Origin: Candidatus Uhrbacteria bacterium CG_4_9_14_3_um_filter_36_7
GTDB taxonomy: Bacteria; Patescibacteriota; Patescibacteriia; UBA9934; GWF2-40-263
Length of the DNA stretch: 27,545 bases
Reading direction: 5' to 3'
NCBI GenBank assembly: GCA_002791255.1
Contig: PFWS01000033.1
Location: forward strand, 1-27,545
Position numbers and translations under genes: made by a program. Below are positions 13,320 through 20,674 of this stretch, one piece after another. The notes beneath the pieces are model-generated. The model searched no databases and was not told where the DNA came from. It saw nothing but the letters and a program-made list of their open reading frames with translations. Position 1 is the first letter of the stretch; each line of letters starts with the position of its first letter.

Positions 13320-15836
13320 ATGGCAAAGCCATCTCCAAAAAAACAGGAACACAAAAAACCAGCAACAGATTCATCTATGGGTTCTGTTGAAGCCCAGGTT
13401 GAATTACGTCCGATTCGTAAAGAAATGGAGGATGCGTTTTTAGATTATGCCATGTCAGTTATTGTTGATCGTGCATTACCAGATGTTCGTGATGGCTTAA
13501 AACCAGTTCATCGACGCATTCTTTACTCCATGTGGCAGAATGGTCTTCGTTCAGGAGCAAAATTTAAAAAATGCGCAACCGTGGTTGGAGATGTTTTGGG
13601 TAAGTATCACCCCCATGGAGATGTAGCGATTTATGATTCATTGGTGCGTATGGCTCAGGATTTTTCCATGCGTTATCCTTTGATTCGTGGTCAGGGAAAC
13701 TTTGGATCTCTTGATGGAGACCCTCCTGCCGCTCATCGATATACGGAATCGAAACTTGAAACTATTGCTGATGAAATATTAGTTGATATTGAAAGAGAAA
13801 CTGTTAATTTTCGTCCAAATTTTGATGGTTCACACCACGAACCAATAGTTCTTCCAGCTAAACTACCAAACCTTCTTTTAAATGGAAATTTAGGTATTGC
13901 GGTTGGTATGGCAACGAATATTCCCCCCCATAACCTTTCTGAGCTTTGTGAAGCAATTATTCATTTAATCGATTACCCACAAGCAACCATTGAAGATTTG
14001 CTTGCATTTGTTAAGGGTCCGGATTTTCCAACAGGTGGGATTATTTATAATCAAAATGATATTCGTCAAGCCTATGCCACAGGAAAAGGAGGGGTTGTTG
14101 TACGAGCAAAAACAGAAATCATAGAGGCTAAAAACGGACATCAAATTATTGTTCATGAAATCCCTTATCAAGTGAATAAAGCTGTTTTGCTTGAAAAGAT
14201 TGCTTCTTTAGTTCGAGAAAAGAAAATTGAAGGCATTCGAGATCTTTGGGATGAATCAACCAAAGATGGAGTTCGTATTGTGATTGAACTTAAACGAGAA
14301 GCCTATCCAAAAAAAGTTTTAAATCGTTTGTTTCAGTTAACCCCCCTGCAAGAAGTTTTTCATTACAACATGATTGCCTTAATAGACGGCATTCAACCAC
14401 GTATTCTTACACTAAAGATGATTCTTGAAGAATATTTAAAACATCGACAAGAAGTTGTTCGTCGTCGTACAACATTTGATTTAAAACGAGCTCAAGAACG
14501 TCTTCATATTTTAGAAGGTTTACGCATTGCTCTTTTGCATATTGATGCCATTATTCGCACGATTAAAAAATCAAAAGATAAGGAAGCGGCTCAAGTAAAT
14601 CTTCGAAAAGAATTTCATTTATCAGAAATTCAAACCATAGCTATTCTTGAGATGCGCTTACAACAATTAGCTAATTTGGAACGGGTGAAAATTGAACAAG
14701 AATATGAAGAAAAACAAAAATTAATTGCAAAACTTCAAGCCATACTTGGATCAGAGAAACATATTTTTCAAATAATTCGACAAGAAGTGAAAGAAATAAA
14801 AGAAGCATATGTTGATGAAAGGCGAACAACTATTATGGCTCGAGGAATTAAAGAATTTTCAATGGAAGATGTAATTCCTGATGTTCCGACTGTTATTCTT
14901 ATTACCAAAGGAGGTTATATTAAAAGACTTTCTCCTGATACCTTTAAAACACAAAAACGAGGTGGTAAGGGGGTAGTGGGACTTACCACAAAAGAAGAAG
15001 ATGAAGTTGAACATCTTTTTTCAACCAGTACACATAAGGACTTATATTTTTTCACCACCCGTGGACGAGTATTTAAATGGAAGGCTTATGATGTGCCTGA
15101 GACAACACGTACAGCTAAAGGCCAAGCGCTTGTTAATTTCCTTTCTCTTGCTCCGGGTGAAATGGTTTCTGCAACCCTTTCGCTTGGAGAGATTGAAGAT
15201 GCTAAATATCTTGTCATGGCCACTCGAAATGGAACTATTAAAAAAACCGCCATTGAAGATTTTGAACATATCCGTTCAAATGGTCTGATGGCTCTTAAAT
15301 TGCGTCACGAGGATATTTTAGAATGGGTTCATCCAACTACAGGAAATGATCAAATTATACTCATAACTCAAAAAGGCCAAGCAATTCGTTTTAAAGAAAA
15401 AGATATTCGTCCAATGGGTCGTTTAGCTGCAGGAGTGCGTGGAATTAGACTCAAAGGATCAGATACTATAATCGGTATGGAAGTAATTACAAAAGAACAA
15501 GAAAAAACTGGCATTTATCAGTTATTGATTGTAAGCTCCCAAGGATTTGGTAAACGAACACCTTTATCTGAATATAAAATTCAGGGTCGTGGAGGTTCGG
15601 GTATTCGTACGGCCAATGTTACTTCTAAAACCGGAGAGGTGGTAACTGGACGCATGGTAGAAGAAAAAGATAAACGAGATCTTATGATGGTCTCAAGTGA
15701 TGGACAAGTCATTCGTATTGGAATTTCTTCAATTTCTATTTTGGGTCGAGCCACACAAGGAGTGCATATTATGAGGTTTAAAAAAGTAAAAGATACAGTT
15801 GCAAGCACGGAAATTATTTCGCAAGAACTTGATTGA
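13320..15836 (+). CDS. gyrA: DNA gyrase subunit A
   Basis: GyrA cuts and rejoins DNA in the A2B2 gyrase that introduces negative supercoils. The 838-residue protein has the catalytic tyrosine Y141 in AAHRYTE, the breakage-reunion core (about 30-510), and a C-terminal beta-pinwheel with the gyrase-specific GyrA box QKRGGKG (545-551), which separates it from ParC. In the quinolone-determining region (GDVLGKYHPHGDVAIYDSL), the residue matching E. coli Ser83 is Val102, while the one matching Asp87 is conserved as Asp106. The N-terminus has about 19 extra charged residues, and no later start fits better. gyrB is not in the window. The gene ends in TGA, read here as stop. Confidence 0.97.
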   Translation: MAKPSPKKQEHKKPATDSSMGSVEAQVELRPIRKEMEDAFLDYAMSVIVDRALPDVRDGLKPVHRRILYSMWQNGLRSGAKFKKCATVVGDVLGKYHPHGDVAIYDSLVRMAQDFSMRYPLIRGQGNFGSLDGDPPAAHRYTESKLETIADEILVDIERETVNFRPNFDGSHHEPIVLPAKLPNLLLNGNLGIAVGMATNIPPHNLSELCEAIIHLIDYPQATIEDLLAFVKGPDFPTGGIIYNQNDIRQAYATGKGGVVVRAKTEIIEAKNGHQIIVHEIPYQVNKAVLLEKIASLVREKKIEGIRDLWDESTKDGVRIVIELKREAYPKKVLNRLFQLTPLQEVFHYNMIALIDGIQPRILTLKMILEEYLKHRQEVVRRRTTFDLKRAQERLHILEGLRIALLHIDAIIRTIKKSKDKEAAQVNLRKEFHLSEIQTIAILEMRLQQLANLERVKIEQEYEEKQKLIAKLQAILGSEKHIFQIIRQEVKEIKEAYVDERRTTIMARGIKEFSMEDVIPDVPTVILITKGGYIKRLSPDTFKTQKRGGKGVVGLTTKEEDEVEHLFSTSTHKDLYFFTTRGRVFKWKAYDVPETTRTAKGQALVNFLSLAPGEMVSATLSLGEIEDAKYLVMATRNGTIKKTAIEDFEHIRSNGLMALKLRHEDILEWVHPTTGNDQIILITQKGQAIRFKEKDIRPMGRLAAGVRGIRLKGSDTIIGMEVITKEQEKTGIYQLLIVSSQGFGKRTPLSEYKIQGRGGSGIRTANVTSKTGEVVTGRMVEEKDKRDLMMVSSDGQVIRIGISSISILGRATQGVHIMRFKKVKDTVASTEIISQELD

Positions 15837-15861
15837 CAATTTATAGTTCATTTGATAGTTC
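15833..15861 (+). promoter_or_regulatory. Possible promoter of rpmF
   Basis: A perfect TTGACA (15833-15838) overlaps the gyrA stop codon, with a weak TAGTTC (15856-15861) 17 bases on. The 70-base gap to rpmF holds no terminator, so read-through from gyrA is also possible. Confidence 0.3.
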
Positions 15862-15906
15862 TAGCAGGAGGTTATTATTCATTTACCATTAACTTTATAT
15901 TATTTT

Positions 15907-16197
15907 ATGGGATTACCTGGTCATCGTCGTACAAGTTCTGATAAACGTCGGCGAGCAGCTCACTTTGCTCTTAAACCTATAGCTCTTCAGGTTTGTCAGG
16001 CTTGTGGATTAGCGACTAAACCACACCATATTTGTCAGGCTTGTGGAGCTTATGGTTCAAAGAAGGCCTCAACTAAAACAGCTTCTCAGGTTGTCCCTGA
16101 GCAAACGGACTCAGAAAAGAGTTTAGAGACGCCTAGTACTTTAGAACACGAAGATAAGCCCTCATTAAACACAGAGGACTTGCCAAAAACGTCTTAA
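15907..16197 (+). CDS. rpmF: 50S ribosomal protein L32 with long C-terminal tail
   Basis: L32 is a small zinc-ribbon protein of the large subunit. The first 58 residues are typical: GLPGHRRTSSDKRRRAAHF, where bacterial L32 usually has a Ser/Arg-rich start, then the two zinc pairs CQAC (30-33) and CQAC (43-46), so this is the zinc-binding form. L32 normally ends near residue 60. Here about 40 more residues follow, rich in Ser, Thr, Glu and Lys, without any fold signature and probably disordered. nusB and rnc follow directly; in many bacteria plsX and fab genes stand at this place. Confidence 0.93.
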   Translation: MGLPGHRRTSSDKRRRAAHFALKPIALQVCQACGLATKPHHICQACGAYGSKKASTKTASQVVPEQTDSEKSLETPSTLEHEDKPSLNTEDLPKTS

Positions 16198-16229
16198 TTT
16201 TTATTGGTTTATAAATGGTTCATTTCACT

Positions 16230-16727
16230 ATGTCTAACCGCCATCTTGCTCGAACGATTGTGATGCAGTCGCTTTATCAATGGGATTTTTTAAGTCAACC
16301 TTCATCCCAAATTAAAGATATCATTTCATTTAATAGAAATGAATTTGCTCCTGAATTTGATGATGGTGGATATATTGAACAGACTCTTGATGGAATTTTA
16401 ACGCACCAATCAGAGATTGATAAAATTATTATCGAATTTGCTCCTGAATGGCCACTTGAGAGTATGACCATGATTGATCGCAATGTTTTGCGTGTAGGAG
16501 TCTATGAACTTTTATATGCGGAAAAAATTCCATCAAAAGTCGCTATTAATGAGGCAATAGAACTTGCAAAAACATTTGGTGGGGATGCATCTGGCCGATT
16601 TATTAATGGAATTCTTGGTGCTATTTATAAACACGAATTAACACAAGGTCATAAAAAAAGCATTGATGAAGAAGTTTTAAAACCAAAGCAAGAAACTCAT
16701 ACTAATACACCTAATAAAACCTTATGA
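16230..16727 (+). CDS. nusB: Transcription antitermination protein NusB
   Basis: NusB binds boxA RNA with NusE (S10) and supports antitermination of rRNA transcripts. The helical NusB core is clear: SNRHLARTIVMQSLYQWDF at the start, IIIEFAPEWPLESMTMIDRNVLRVGVYELLY in the middle, and VAINEAIELAKTFGGDASGRFINGILGAI near the end. The ATG at 16230 gives the family's usual start; an upstream in-frame ATG at 16215 would add five residues. About 28 hydrophilic residues follow the core and look disordered. The stop overlaps the rnc start (ATGA), so the two are translationally coupled. Confidence 0.94.
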   Translation: MSNRHLARTIVMQSLYQWDFLSQPSSQIKDIISFNRNEFAPEFDDGGYIEQTLDGILTHQSEIDKIIIEFAPEWPLESMTMIDRNVLRVGVYELLYAEKIPSKVAINEAIELAKTFGGDASGRFINGILGAIYKHELTQGHKKSIDEEVLKPKQETHTNTPNKTL

Positions 16728-17413
16728 GGGAAGTTGAACTTGTTGAACAGGCGCTTGGGGTCATATTTCATAATAAAGATACGTTACGCCAAGCTCTTGT
16801 TCACCGATCTTATTTAAATGAACATCCAGATTTTTCTCTTGGACACAATGAACGATTAGAATTTTTGGGAGATGCGGTTTTAGAGCTTGTGGTAACCGAA
16901 TACCTATTTGCACATTATGAAAATCCAGAAGGGGAATTAACCAACTGGCGGGCAGCACTTGTGAATGCTGATATGCTTTCACTTGTCTGTCAGCGACTTG
17001 GAATTGAAGAAGAACTTTATCTTTCCAAAGGAGAATCTAAAGAGAAAAATTCAAAAGCGCGATATTATATTTTAGCTAATGCCTTTGAGGCACTTATTGG
17101 GGCTATTTATTTAGATCAGGGTTGGGAGTCAGCAAAGGATTTTATTATGCGTACAGTTATGATTGAACTTCCACGTGTACTTGATGAACAACTTTATATT
17201 GATCCAAAAAGTAGGTTTCAAGAATTGGTTCAGGAAAAACAGGGAATCACCCCAACTTATAAAGTTCTTAATGAAGAAGGACCAGATCACGAAAAACTTT
17301 TTGAAGTAGGTGTTTATATTGGAAAAGAATTTATTGCAAAAGGAACAGGCACTTCAAAACACGAGGCACAAATTGAAGCAGCCAAAAAGGCAATTGAACA
17401 AAATAAGTGGTAA
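16724..17413 (+). CDS. rnc: Ribonuclease III
   Basis: RNase III cuts double-stranded RNA, including the stems around rRNA precursors. The 229-residue protein has the catalytic signature NERLEFLGDAVLELV (42-56) and the second acidic site in NAFEALIGAIYLDQGW (about 113-128). It ends with a double-stranded RNA-binding domain (about 158-228) beginning DPKSRFQELVQEKQG and closing GTGTSKHEAQIEAAKKAIE. It overlaps the nusB stop by four bases. Its substrate should include the 16S precursor at the start of the window. Confidence 0.97.
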   Translation: MREVELVEQALGVIFHNKDTLRQALVHRSYLNEHPDFSLGHNERLEFLGDAVLELVVTEYLFAHYENPEGELTNWRAALVNADMLSLVCQRLGIEEELYLSKGESKEKNSKARYYILANAFEALIGAIYLDQGWESAKDFIMRTVMIELPRVLDEQLYIDPKSRFQELVQEKQGITPTYKVLNEEGPDHEKLFEVGVYIGKEFIAKGTGTSKHEAQIEAAKKAIEQNKW

Positions 17414-17426
17414 AAATAAGGATTTT

Positions 17427-17449
17427 AAAAAACCGTTAAAAGTAACGGT
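17427..17449 (-). terminator. Terminator of tRNA-Arg
   Basis: On the minus strand a 7-bp stem (ACCGTTA/TAACGGT, 17443-17449 with 17432-17438) and a 4-base loop are followed by six T (17427-17432). It lies about 22 bases after the tRNA-Arg CCA end. Read on the plus strand it lacks a T-run, so rnc is probably not its client. Confidence 0.7.
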
Positions 17450-17470
17450 GGGTTAATAAAATATGATGTA

Positions 17471-17547
17471 TGGTGCACCCGGCAGGGCTTGAACCTGCAA
17501 CCTTGTGGTTCGAAGCCACACACTCTATCCAATTGAGCTACGGGTGC
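17471..17547 (-). tRNA. tRNA-Arg (TCG)
   Basis: A 77-base cloverleaf on the minus strand with acceptor arms GCACCCG and CGGGTGC, D-arm GCTC/GAGT, anticodon stem TGTGG/CCACA, loop CTTCGAA with anticodon TCG at 17511-17513, T-loop TTCAAGC and encoded CCA (17471-17473). It reads CGA and other CGN codons. It diverges from tRNA-Lys, with 85 bases between them. Confidence 0.95.
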
Positions 17548-17556
17548 ATGGGAAGA

Positions 17557-17586
17557 ACCATACCTCAAAAGATTGACCACCGTCAA
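17557..17586 (-). promoter_or_regulatory. Promoter of tRNA-Arg
   Basis: On the minus strand the -35 is TTGACG (17581-17586) and the -10 is TATGGT (17557-17562), with an 18-base spacer. The predicted start is a few bases before the mature 5' end. ATTGAC/GTCAAT around CACC (17572-17587) forms an inverted repeat over the -35. Confidence 0.55.
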
Positions 17587-17591
17587 TTTTT

Positions 17592-17620
17592 TTGGCACAC
17601 TTTTGAAGCATTATTTATTT
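17592..17620 (+). promoter_or_regulatory. Possible promoter of tRNA-Lys
   Basis: TTGGCA (17592-17597) and TTATTT (17615-17620), 17 bases apart, would place the start about 6 bases before tRNA-Lys. The -10 is weak, so this is tentative. Confidence 0.35.
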
Positions 17621-17632
17621 GTTAATACAAAT

Positions 17633-17707
17633 GCGCGCATAGCTCAGGGGTAGAGCAGTTGGCTCTTAACCAAACGGTCGGGGGTTCAAATCCCTCTGCG
17701 CGCACCA
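17633..17707 (+). tRNA. tRNA-Lys (CTT)
   Basis: A 75-base cloverleaf with acceptor arms GCGCGCA and TGCGCGC, D-arm GCTC/GAGC, anticodon loop CTCTTAA with CTT at 17665-17667, T-loop TTCAAAT and encoded CCA (17705-17707). The outermost anticodon-stem pair is G-A, a mismatch where other tRNA-Lys have G-T. It reads AAG, so another tRNA-Lys(TTT) should exist elsewhere. Confidence 0.94.
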
Positions 17708-17758
17708 CGATAAAGAAACAGACTAGACTAACTATTACATATAATAAGGAAAAATATT

Positions 17759-17807
17759 CTGCAGACCATAAAGATAACTTTTTATAGTTTTTGGGCTGCA
17801 GTTTTTT
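17759..17807 (+). terminator. Terminator of tRNA-Lys
   Basis: CTGCAG (17759-17764) pairs with CTGCAG (17796-17801), with an inner AT-rich hairpin (ATAAA/TTTAT type) in between. Six T (17802-17807) follow at once. The outer stem is extended by C-G pairs after one mismatch. It lies about 50 bases after tRNA-Lys. Confidence 0.6.
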
Positions 17808-17841
17808 ATTTCTTTCGTTCCCATTGGTCGCTATTACCATC

Positions 17842-17921
17842 ACCTAACAGCGTGTATGAGTTTAGTTCTTGCAGAGCCCTAACCCAATTTGCTACACGAC
17901 TTCGTTTATGTCGCGTTATGT
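17842..17921 (+). other. Structured 80-base element with attC-like ends
   Basis: The ends ACCTAAC (17842-17848) and GTTATGT (17915-17921) pair at six of seven positions. The left end fits the integron R'' consensus RYYYAAC; the right end misses GTTRRRY at one base. GC (17850-17851) continues the outer stem with GC (17913-17914). GTGTA (17852-17856) pairs with TACAC (17893-17897), and GAC (17898-17900) with GTC (17910-17912), giving a three-way junction with no unpaired base at the joint. A T-rich stretch follows. The minus strand is open for about 42 codons across it, ending near 17811, but without a start codon. No integrase is in the window. What it is remains open: attC-like site, dispersed repeat or small RNA. 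Confidence 0.4.
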
Positions 17922-17955
17922 AGAATATTTTTTATCTTAGTAGTAATTTAAGGTT

Positions 17956-17967
17956 TTGTGTACACAA
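17956..17967. promoter_or_regulatory. 12-bp perfect palindrome upstream of proS
   Basis: TTGTGTACACAA is a perfect dyad, located 29 bases before the -35 of proS. It has the form of a binding site for a dimeric regulator. No regulator can be named. Confidence 0.35.
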
Positions 17968-17996
17968 CAACGACGAAAATCAATCTTCCAAAATTA

Positions 17997-18025
17997 TTGG
18001 CAAAGAATTTTAGTTTTGTTAAGAT
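17997..18025 (+). promoter_or_regulatory. Promoter of proS
   Basis: The -35 is TTGGCA (17997-18002) and the -10 is TAAGAT (18020-18025), with a 17-base spacer. The start is predicted near 18032, about three bases before the proS ATG, so the mRNA would be nearly leaderless. Confidence 0.6.
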
Positions 18026-18034
18026 GCGTCCATT

Positions 18035-19750
18035 ATGAAATATTCAAGACTTTTTGGAAAAACAATCAAAGAATCTCCACGCGAGGCAGGAAATATTAGT
18101 ACTAAATTATTAATCCAAGGTGGATTTATTAGAGAGTCGGTGGCTGGTCGTTATTATTTTCTCCCCCTTGGGATGCGTGTGCATGATAAGATTATGCAGA
18201 TTATTGAAAAGGAAATGGATGCCGCAGGTGCTCAAAAAATGATTACTCCGACCCTTCATCCTCTGGAACTTTGGCAGGAAACTAACCGTACTTCCTCAGC
18301 TGGATTTGAACTTATGAAAGTTAAAGATCGTCGTGGTGCAGAATTTGCACTTGGTGGAACTGCAGAGGAAATGATTGTTGATCTAGTGCGAAAATTTAAT
18401 CTAAGTTATCGAGATCTTCCTTTTACGATTTATCAATTTTCTCAAAAATTTCGTGATGAACTTCGCGCTCGCGGCGGGCTTTTGCGAGTACGGGAATTTA
18501 TGATGAAAGATGCCTATTCTTTTCATCGAGATGAAGTAGATTTTAAAAAGGAGTATGAGAACATGTGGCAGACATATTTGCGAATTTTTAAACAACTTGG
18601 TCTTAACGCGTTAGTCGCCGAATCTGACAATGGCTATATTGGCGGCGAATATTGTCATGAATTCATAGTAGAATCCGAGGTCGGTGAAAGTCGCGTATTT
18701 GCCACTGAAGATGGTAGTTATGTTGCTCATGAGGATGTAGCAGTTTCTTGTCACGATATTATGAATCCAGATGAATCAATTAAGGAAATGGAAATAAAAG
18801 AAGCTCCTCGGGGTCCAACTATTCAAGATGGAGTGGATTTGTATAAACAACCTGCCTGGAGACAAATAAAATCTGTGCTTTATAAAACTGATCAAGGGAA
18901 GTTTGTGCTTGTTGCTTTGCGTGGTGATTTAGAAATTAATGAAGTAAAACTTTGTCATGTTCTTGGTTGTCTTTCTTTGGAAGGTGCAACAGAAGATGAG
19001 ATTCGTTCTCTTGGTTCTGAACCAGGATTTATTTCTCCTTTAAAATTAAAAATAAAAAAAGTCGGAGATTTTTCATTAAAGACGGTACGTAATTTTTATA
19101 CTGGAGCAGATATTTTTCAAAAGGATGCCTTAAATGTGAATTATGGTAGAGATTTTACAGTTGATAAAGAAGCAGATATTGCCCTTGTTAAACTCGGACA
19201 AAAAACAAAAGATGGTAAGATTTTTGTGGAAAAATTAGGAATAGAGGTTGGAAATATTTTTCAATTGGGTAAACATTATAGCTCGCGCATGCATGCAACC
19301 TTTACCCAAGAAGGAGGCAAAGAAACATTTTATTACATGGGGTGTTATGGAATTGGTGTGGGACGAACGCTTGCAACCATTGTTGAGAAATATCATGATG
19401 AACGAGGAATTATTTGGCCAAAAGTAATTGCTCCGTTTATGGTTCACCTTATTACGCTTTCTGGAAAAACATCAGAAATACAAGCAAATATTCAAGCAAA
19501 TGCCCAAGTAGTTTATGAGCAAATGCAAGCCGAACAAATTGATATTCTTTGGGATGATCGCCATGAAGTCTCTGCAGGAGAGAAATTTGCAGATGCGGAT
19601 CTTATCGGTATCCCTCTTCGTTTGGTTATTTCTGAGCGAACCTTACAAGATCACGCTATTGAATGGAAAGAGCGATCACAGAAAGAAACTCACATGATTC
19701 CAGTTGCTGATCTAAAAGAATCTTTACATCTTTTTATTTCTCATTTATGA
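18035..19750 (+). CDS. proS: Prolyl-tRNA synthetase (bacterial type)
   Basis: ProS charges tRNA-Pro. The 571-residue length and order fit the bacterial type with an inserted editing domain. The class II core begins with SRLFGKTIKESPREAGNIST and motif 1 near residues 45-75 (GMRVHDKIMQIIEKEMDAAGAQ), and TAEE is at about 109-112. Motif 2 lies in FRDELRARGGLLRVREFMMKDAYSF (about 138-162). The editing insert covers about 220-400, motif 3 is GIGVGRTLATIVEKYHD (about 440-456), and the anticodon-binding domain takes the last 100 residues. The start MKYSRLF is conserved. The stop overlaps the lipoprotein start (ATGA), so the two are coupled. Confidence 0.97.
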   Translation: MKYSRLFGKTIKESPREAGNISTKLLIQGGFIRESVAGRYYFLPLGMRVHDKIMQIIEKEMDAAGAQKMITPTLHPLELWQETNRTSSAGFELMKVKDRRGAEFALGGTAEEMIVDLVRKFNLSYRDLPFTIYQFSQKFRDELRARGGLLRVREFMMKDAYSFHRDEVDFKKEYENMWQTYLRIFKQLGLNALVAESDNGYIGGEYCHEFIVESEVGESRVFATEDGSYVAHEDVAVSCHDIMNPDESIKEMEIKEAPRGPTIQDGVDLYKQPAWRQIKSVLYKTDQGKFVLVALRGDLEINEVKLCHVLGCLSLEGATEDEIRSLGSEPGFISPLKLKIKKVGDFSLKTVRNFYTGADIFQKDALNVNYGRDFTVDKEADIALVKLGQKTKDGKIFVEKLGIEVGNIFQLGKHYSSRMHATFTQEGGKETFYYMGCYGIGVGRTLATIVEKYHDERGIIWPKVIAPFMVHLITLSGKTSEIQANIQANAQVVYEQMQAEQIDILWDDRHEVSAGEKFADADLIGIPLRLVISERTLQDHAIEWKERSQKETHMIPVADLKESLHLFISHL

Positions 19751-20313
19751 AAAAAAATTGGTTTTGGTTTTTTAGTTTGTTTATAGTAATCGTGTTTTTT
19801 GGGGCTGGTTGTCCGAATTTTTTCTCTCAAAACAACAAGTCAAATATGACTCCTTATGATGAGCAGGAAGAAATGTTTGTTTACAAGGATCCCACCTATA
19901 AATTTGTTCTTGAGTATCCTTCTGGAATAGAAATAAAACCAAGACCCTCTGAATTTCATAAGACTGATTATCTTGGAATTCCTGTTGATTTTTTTCTTTC
20001 TATTCGAGATTATCGTCAGGGAACAGAGGCACCTGAAAATATTTTTTATGTCTATTCTGCTGACTCAAATTTAACCACAGATACATTTATCAATGCGCTT
20101 ATTGCTTCTGACCCATCTTCAATTTCTATCTTGAATCAAGAATTGATTGAACAAGGAAAGCTCACTATAACAAAAATAGTGAGCACAACAGCTTCTGGAG
20201 TAGAGAAACGACACTATTTATTTTCAATCAATCAATCTGTGATTATTTTTTCTGAGTTTCTTCATCAACAAGAAGTGGCAGATGTACTTATAGCAAGCAT
20301 GCAACTTGATTAG
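19747..20313 (+). CDS. Lipoprotein of unknown function
   Basis: A 188-residue protein with a lipoprotein signal: two Lys, a hydrophobic core rich in Phe and Trp (about 4-20), and the cysteine C22 in FFGAGC as the lipidation site. The -3 residue is Gly rather than Leu, a mild deviation from the lipobox. The mature part has YKFVLEYPSGIEIKPRP and similar stretches that resemble small PsbP-like or similar surface lipoproteins; this is a weak guess. It starts inside the proS stop codon (ATGA) and ends in a TAG that overlaps, on the other strand, the stop of the HU gene, so the two genes are tail to tail with no space. Confidence 0.75.
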   Translation: MKKNWFWFFSLFIVIVFFGAGCPNFFSQNNKSNMTPYDEQEEMFVYKDPTYKFVLEYPSGIEIKPRPSEFHKTDYLGIPVDFFLSIRDYRQGTEAPENIFYVYSADSNLTTDTFINALIASDPSSISILNQELIEQGKLTITKIVSTTASGVEKRHYLFSINQSVIIFSEFLHQQEVADVLIASMQLD

Positions 20314-20609
20314 ATCGCATCAAGCGATCGCTTTCCTTTTAATGCATCCTTAAGTGATTTTCCTGCTTTAAATTTTGGTACGGTTACCGAAGGAATTTGT
20401 ATTTTTTCAGAAGGATTTTGAGGATTTACACCAATGCGTCCAGCACGAACCCTGGCAGAAAATGTGCCAAAACCAGCAATTGTTACTTCTTCGCCATGTA
20501 CAAGAGCACTTGTTACAAAGAATTCAAATGCTTCCAAAAAATCTTCTGATATTTTTTTTGATGTTTGAAGCTGTTCAGCAATTTTTGCTGCTAATTCTAC
20601 TTTGTTCAT
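20310..20609 (-). CDS. hup: DNA-binding protein HU
   Basis: HU is a small dimeric nucleoid protein that bends DNA. The 99-residue protein has the whole family signature: the helical start MNKVELAAKIAEQLQTSKK, then GFGTFSARVRAGRIGVNPQN (about 46-65) forming the strand and the DNA-binding arm, and VPKFKAGKSLKDAL near the end. The arm has the Asn-Pro that intercalates in DNA. The last eight residues are a short basic tail. It is transcribed from its own promoter inside the end of the RNase Y gene. Its stop overlaps that of the lipoprotein on the opposite strand. Confidence 0.96.
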   Translation of the reverse strand: MNKVELAAKIAEQLQTSKKISEDFLEAFEFFVTSALVHGEEVTIAGFGTFSARVRAGRIGVNPQNPSEKIQIPSVTVPKFKAGKSLKDALKGKRSLDAI

Positions 20610-20645
20610 ATAAAGTAAAGATAAAAATATAAAAAGGGAACAAGC

Positions 20646-20674
20646 ACTATAACACGCTTATTTTGCATATTCAA
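20646..20674 (-). promoter_or_regulatory. Promoter of the HU gene
   Basis: On the minus strand the -35 is TTGAAT (20669-20674) and the -10 is TATAGT (20646-20651), with a 17-base spacer and a TGT directly before the -10 (extended -10). The -35 lies in the last codons of the RNase Y gene. The predicted leader is about 30 bases. Confidence 0.65.

Noticed and set aside
17622..17843. Minus-strand open frame of 73 codons containing RAEGFEPPTVWLRANCSTPEL
   Set aside because: The frame runs antisense through tRNA-Lys. The GFEPPT...CST.EL pattern is the well-known artefact of translating a tRNA gene backwards.
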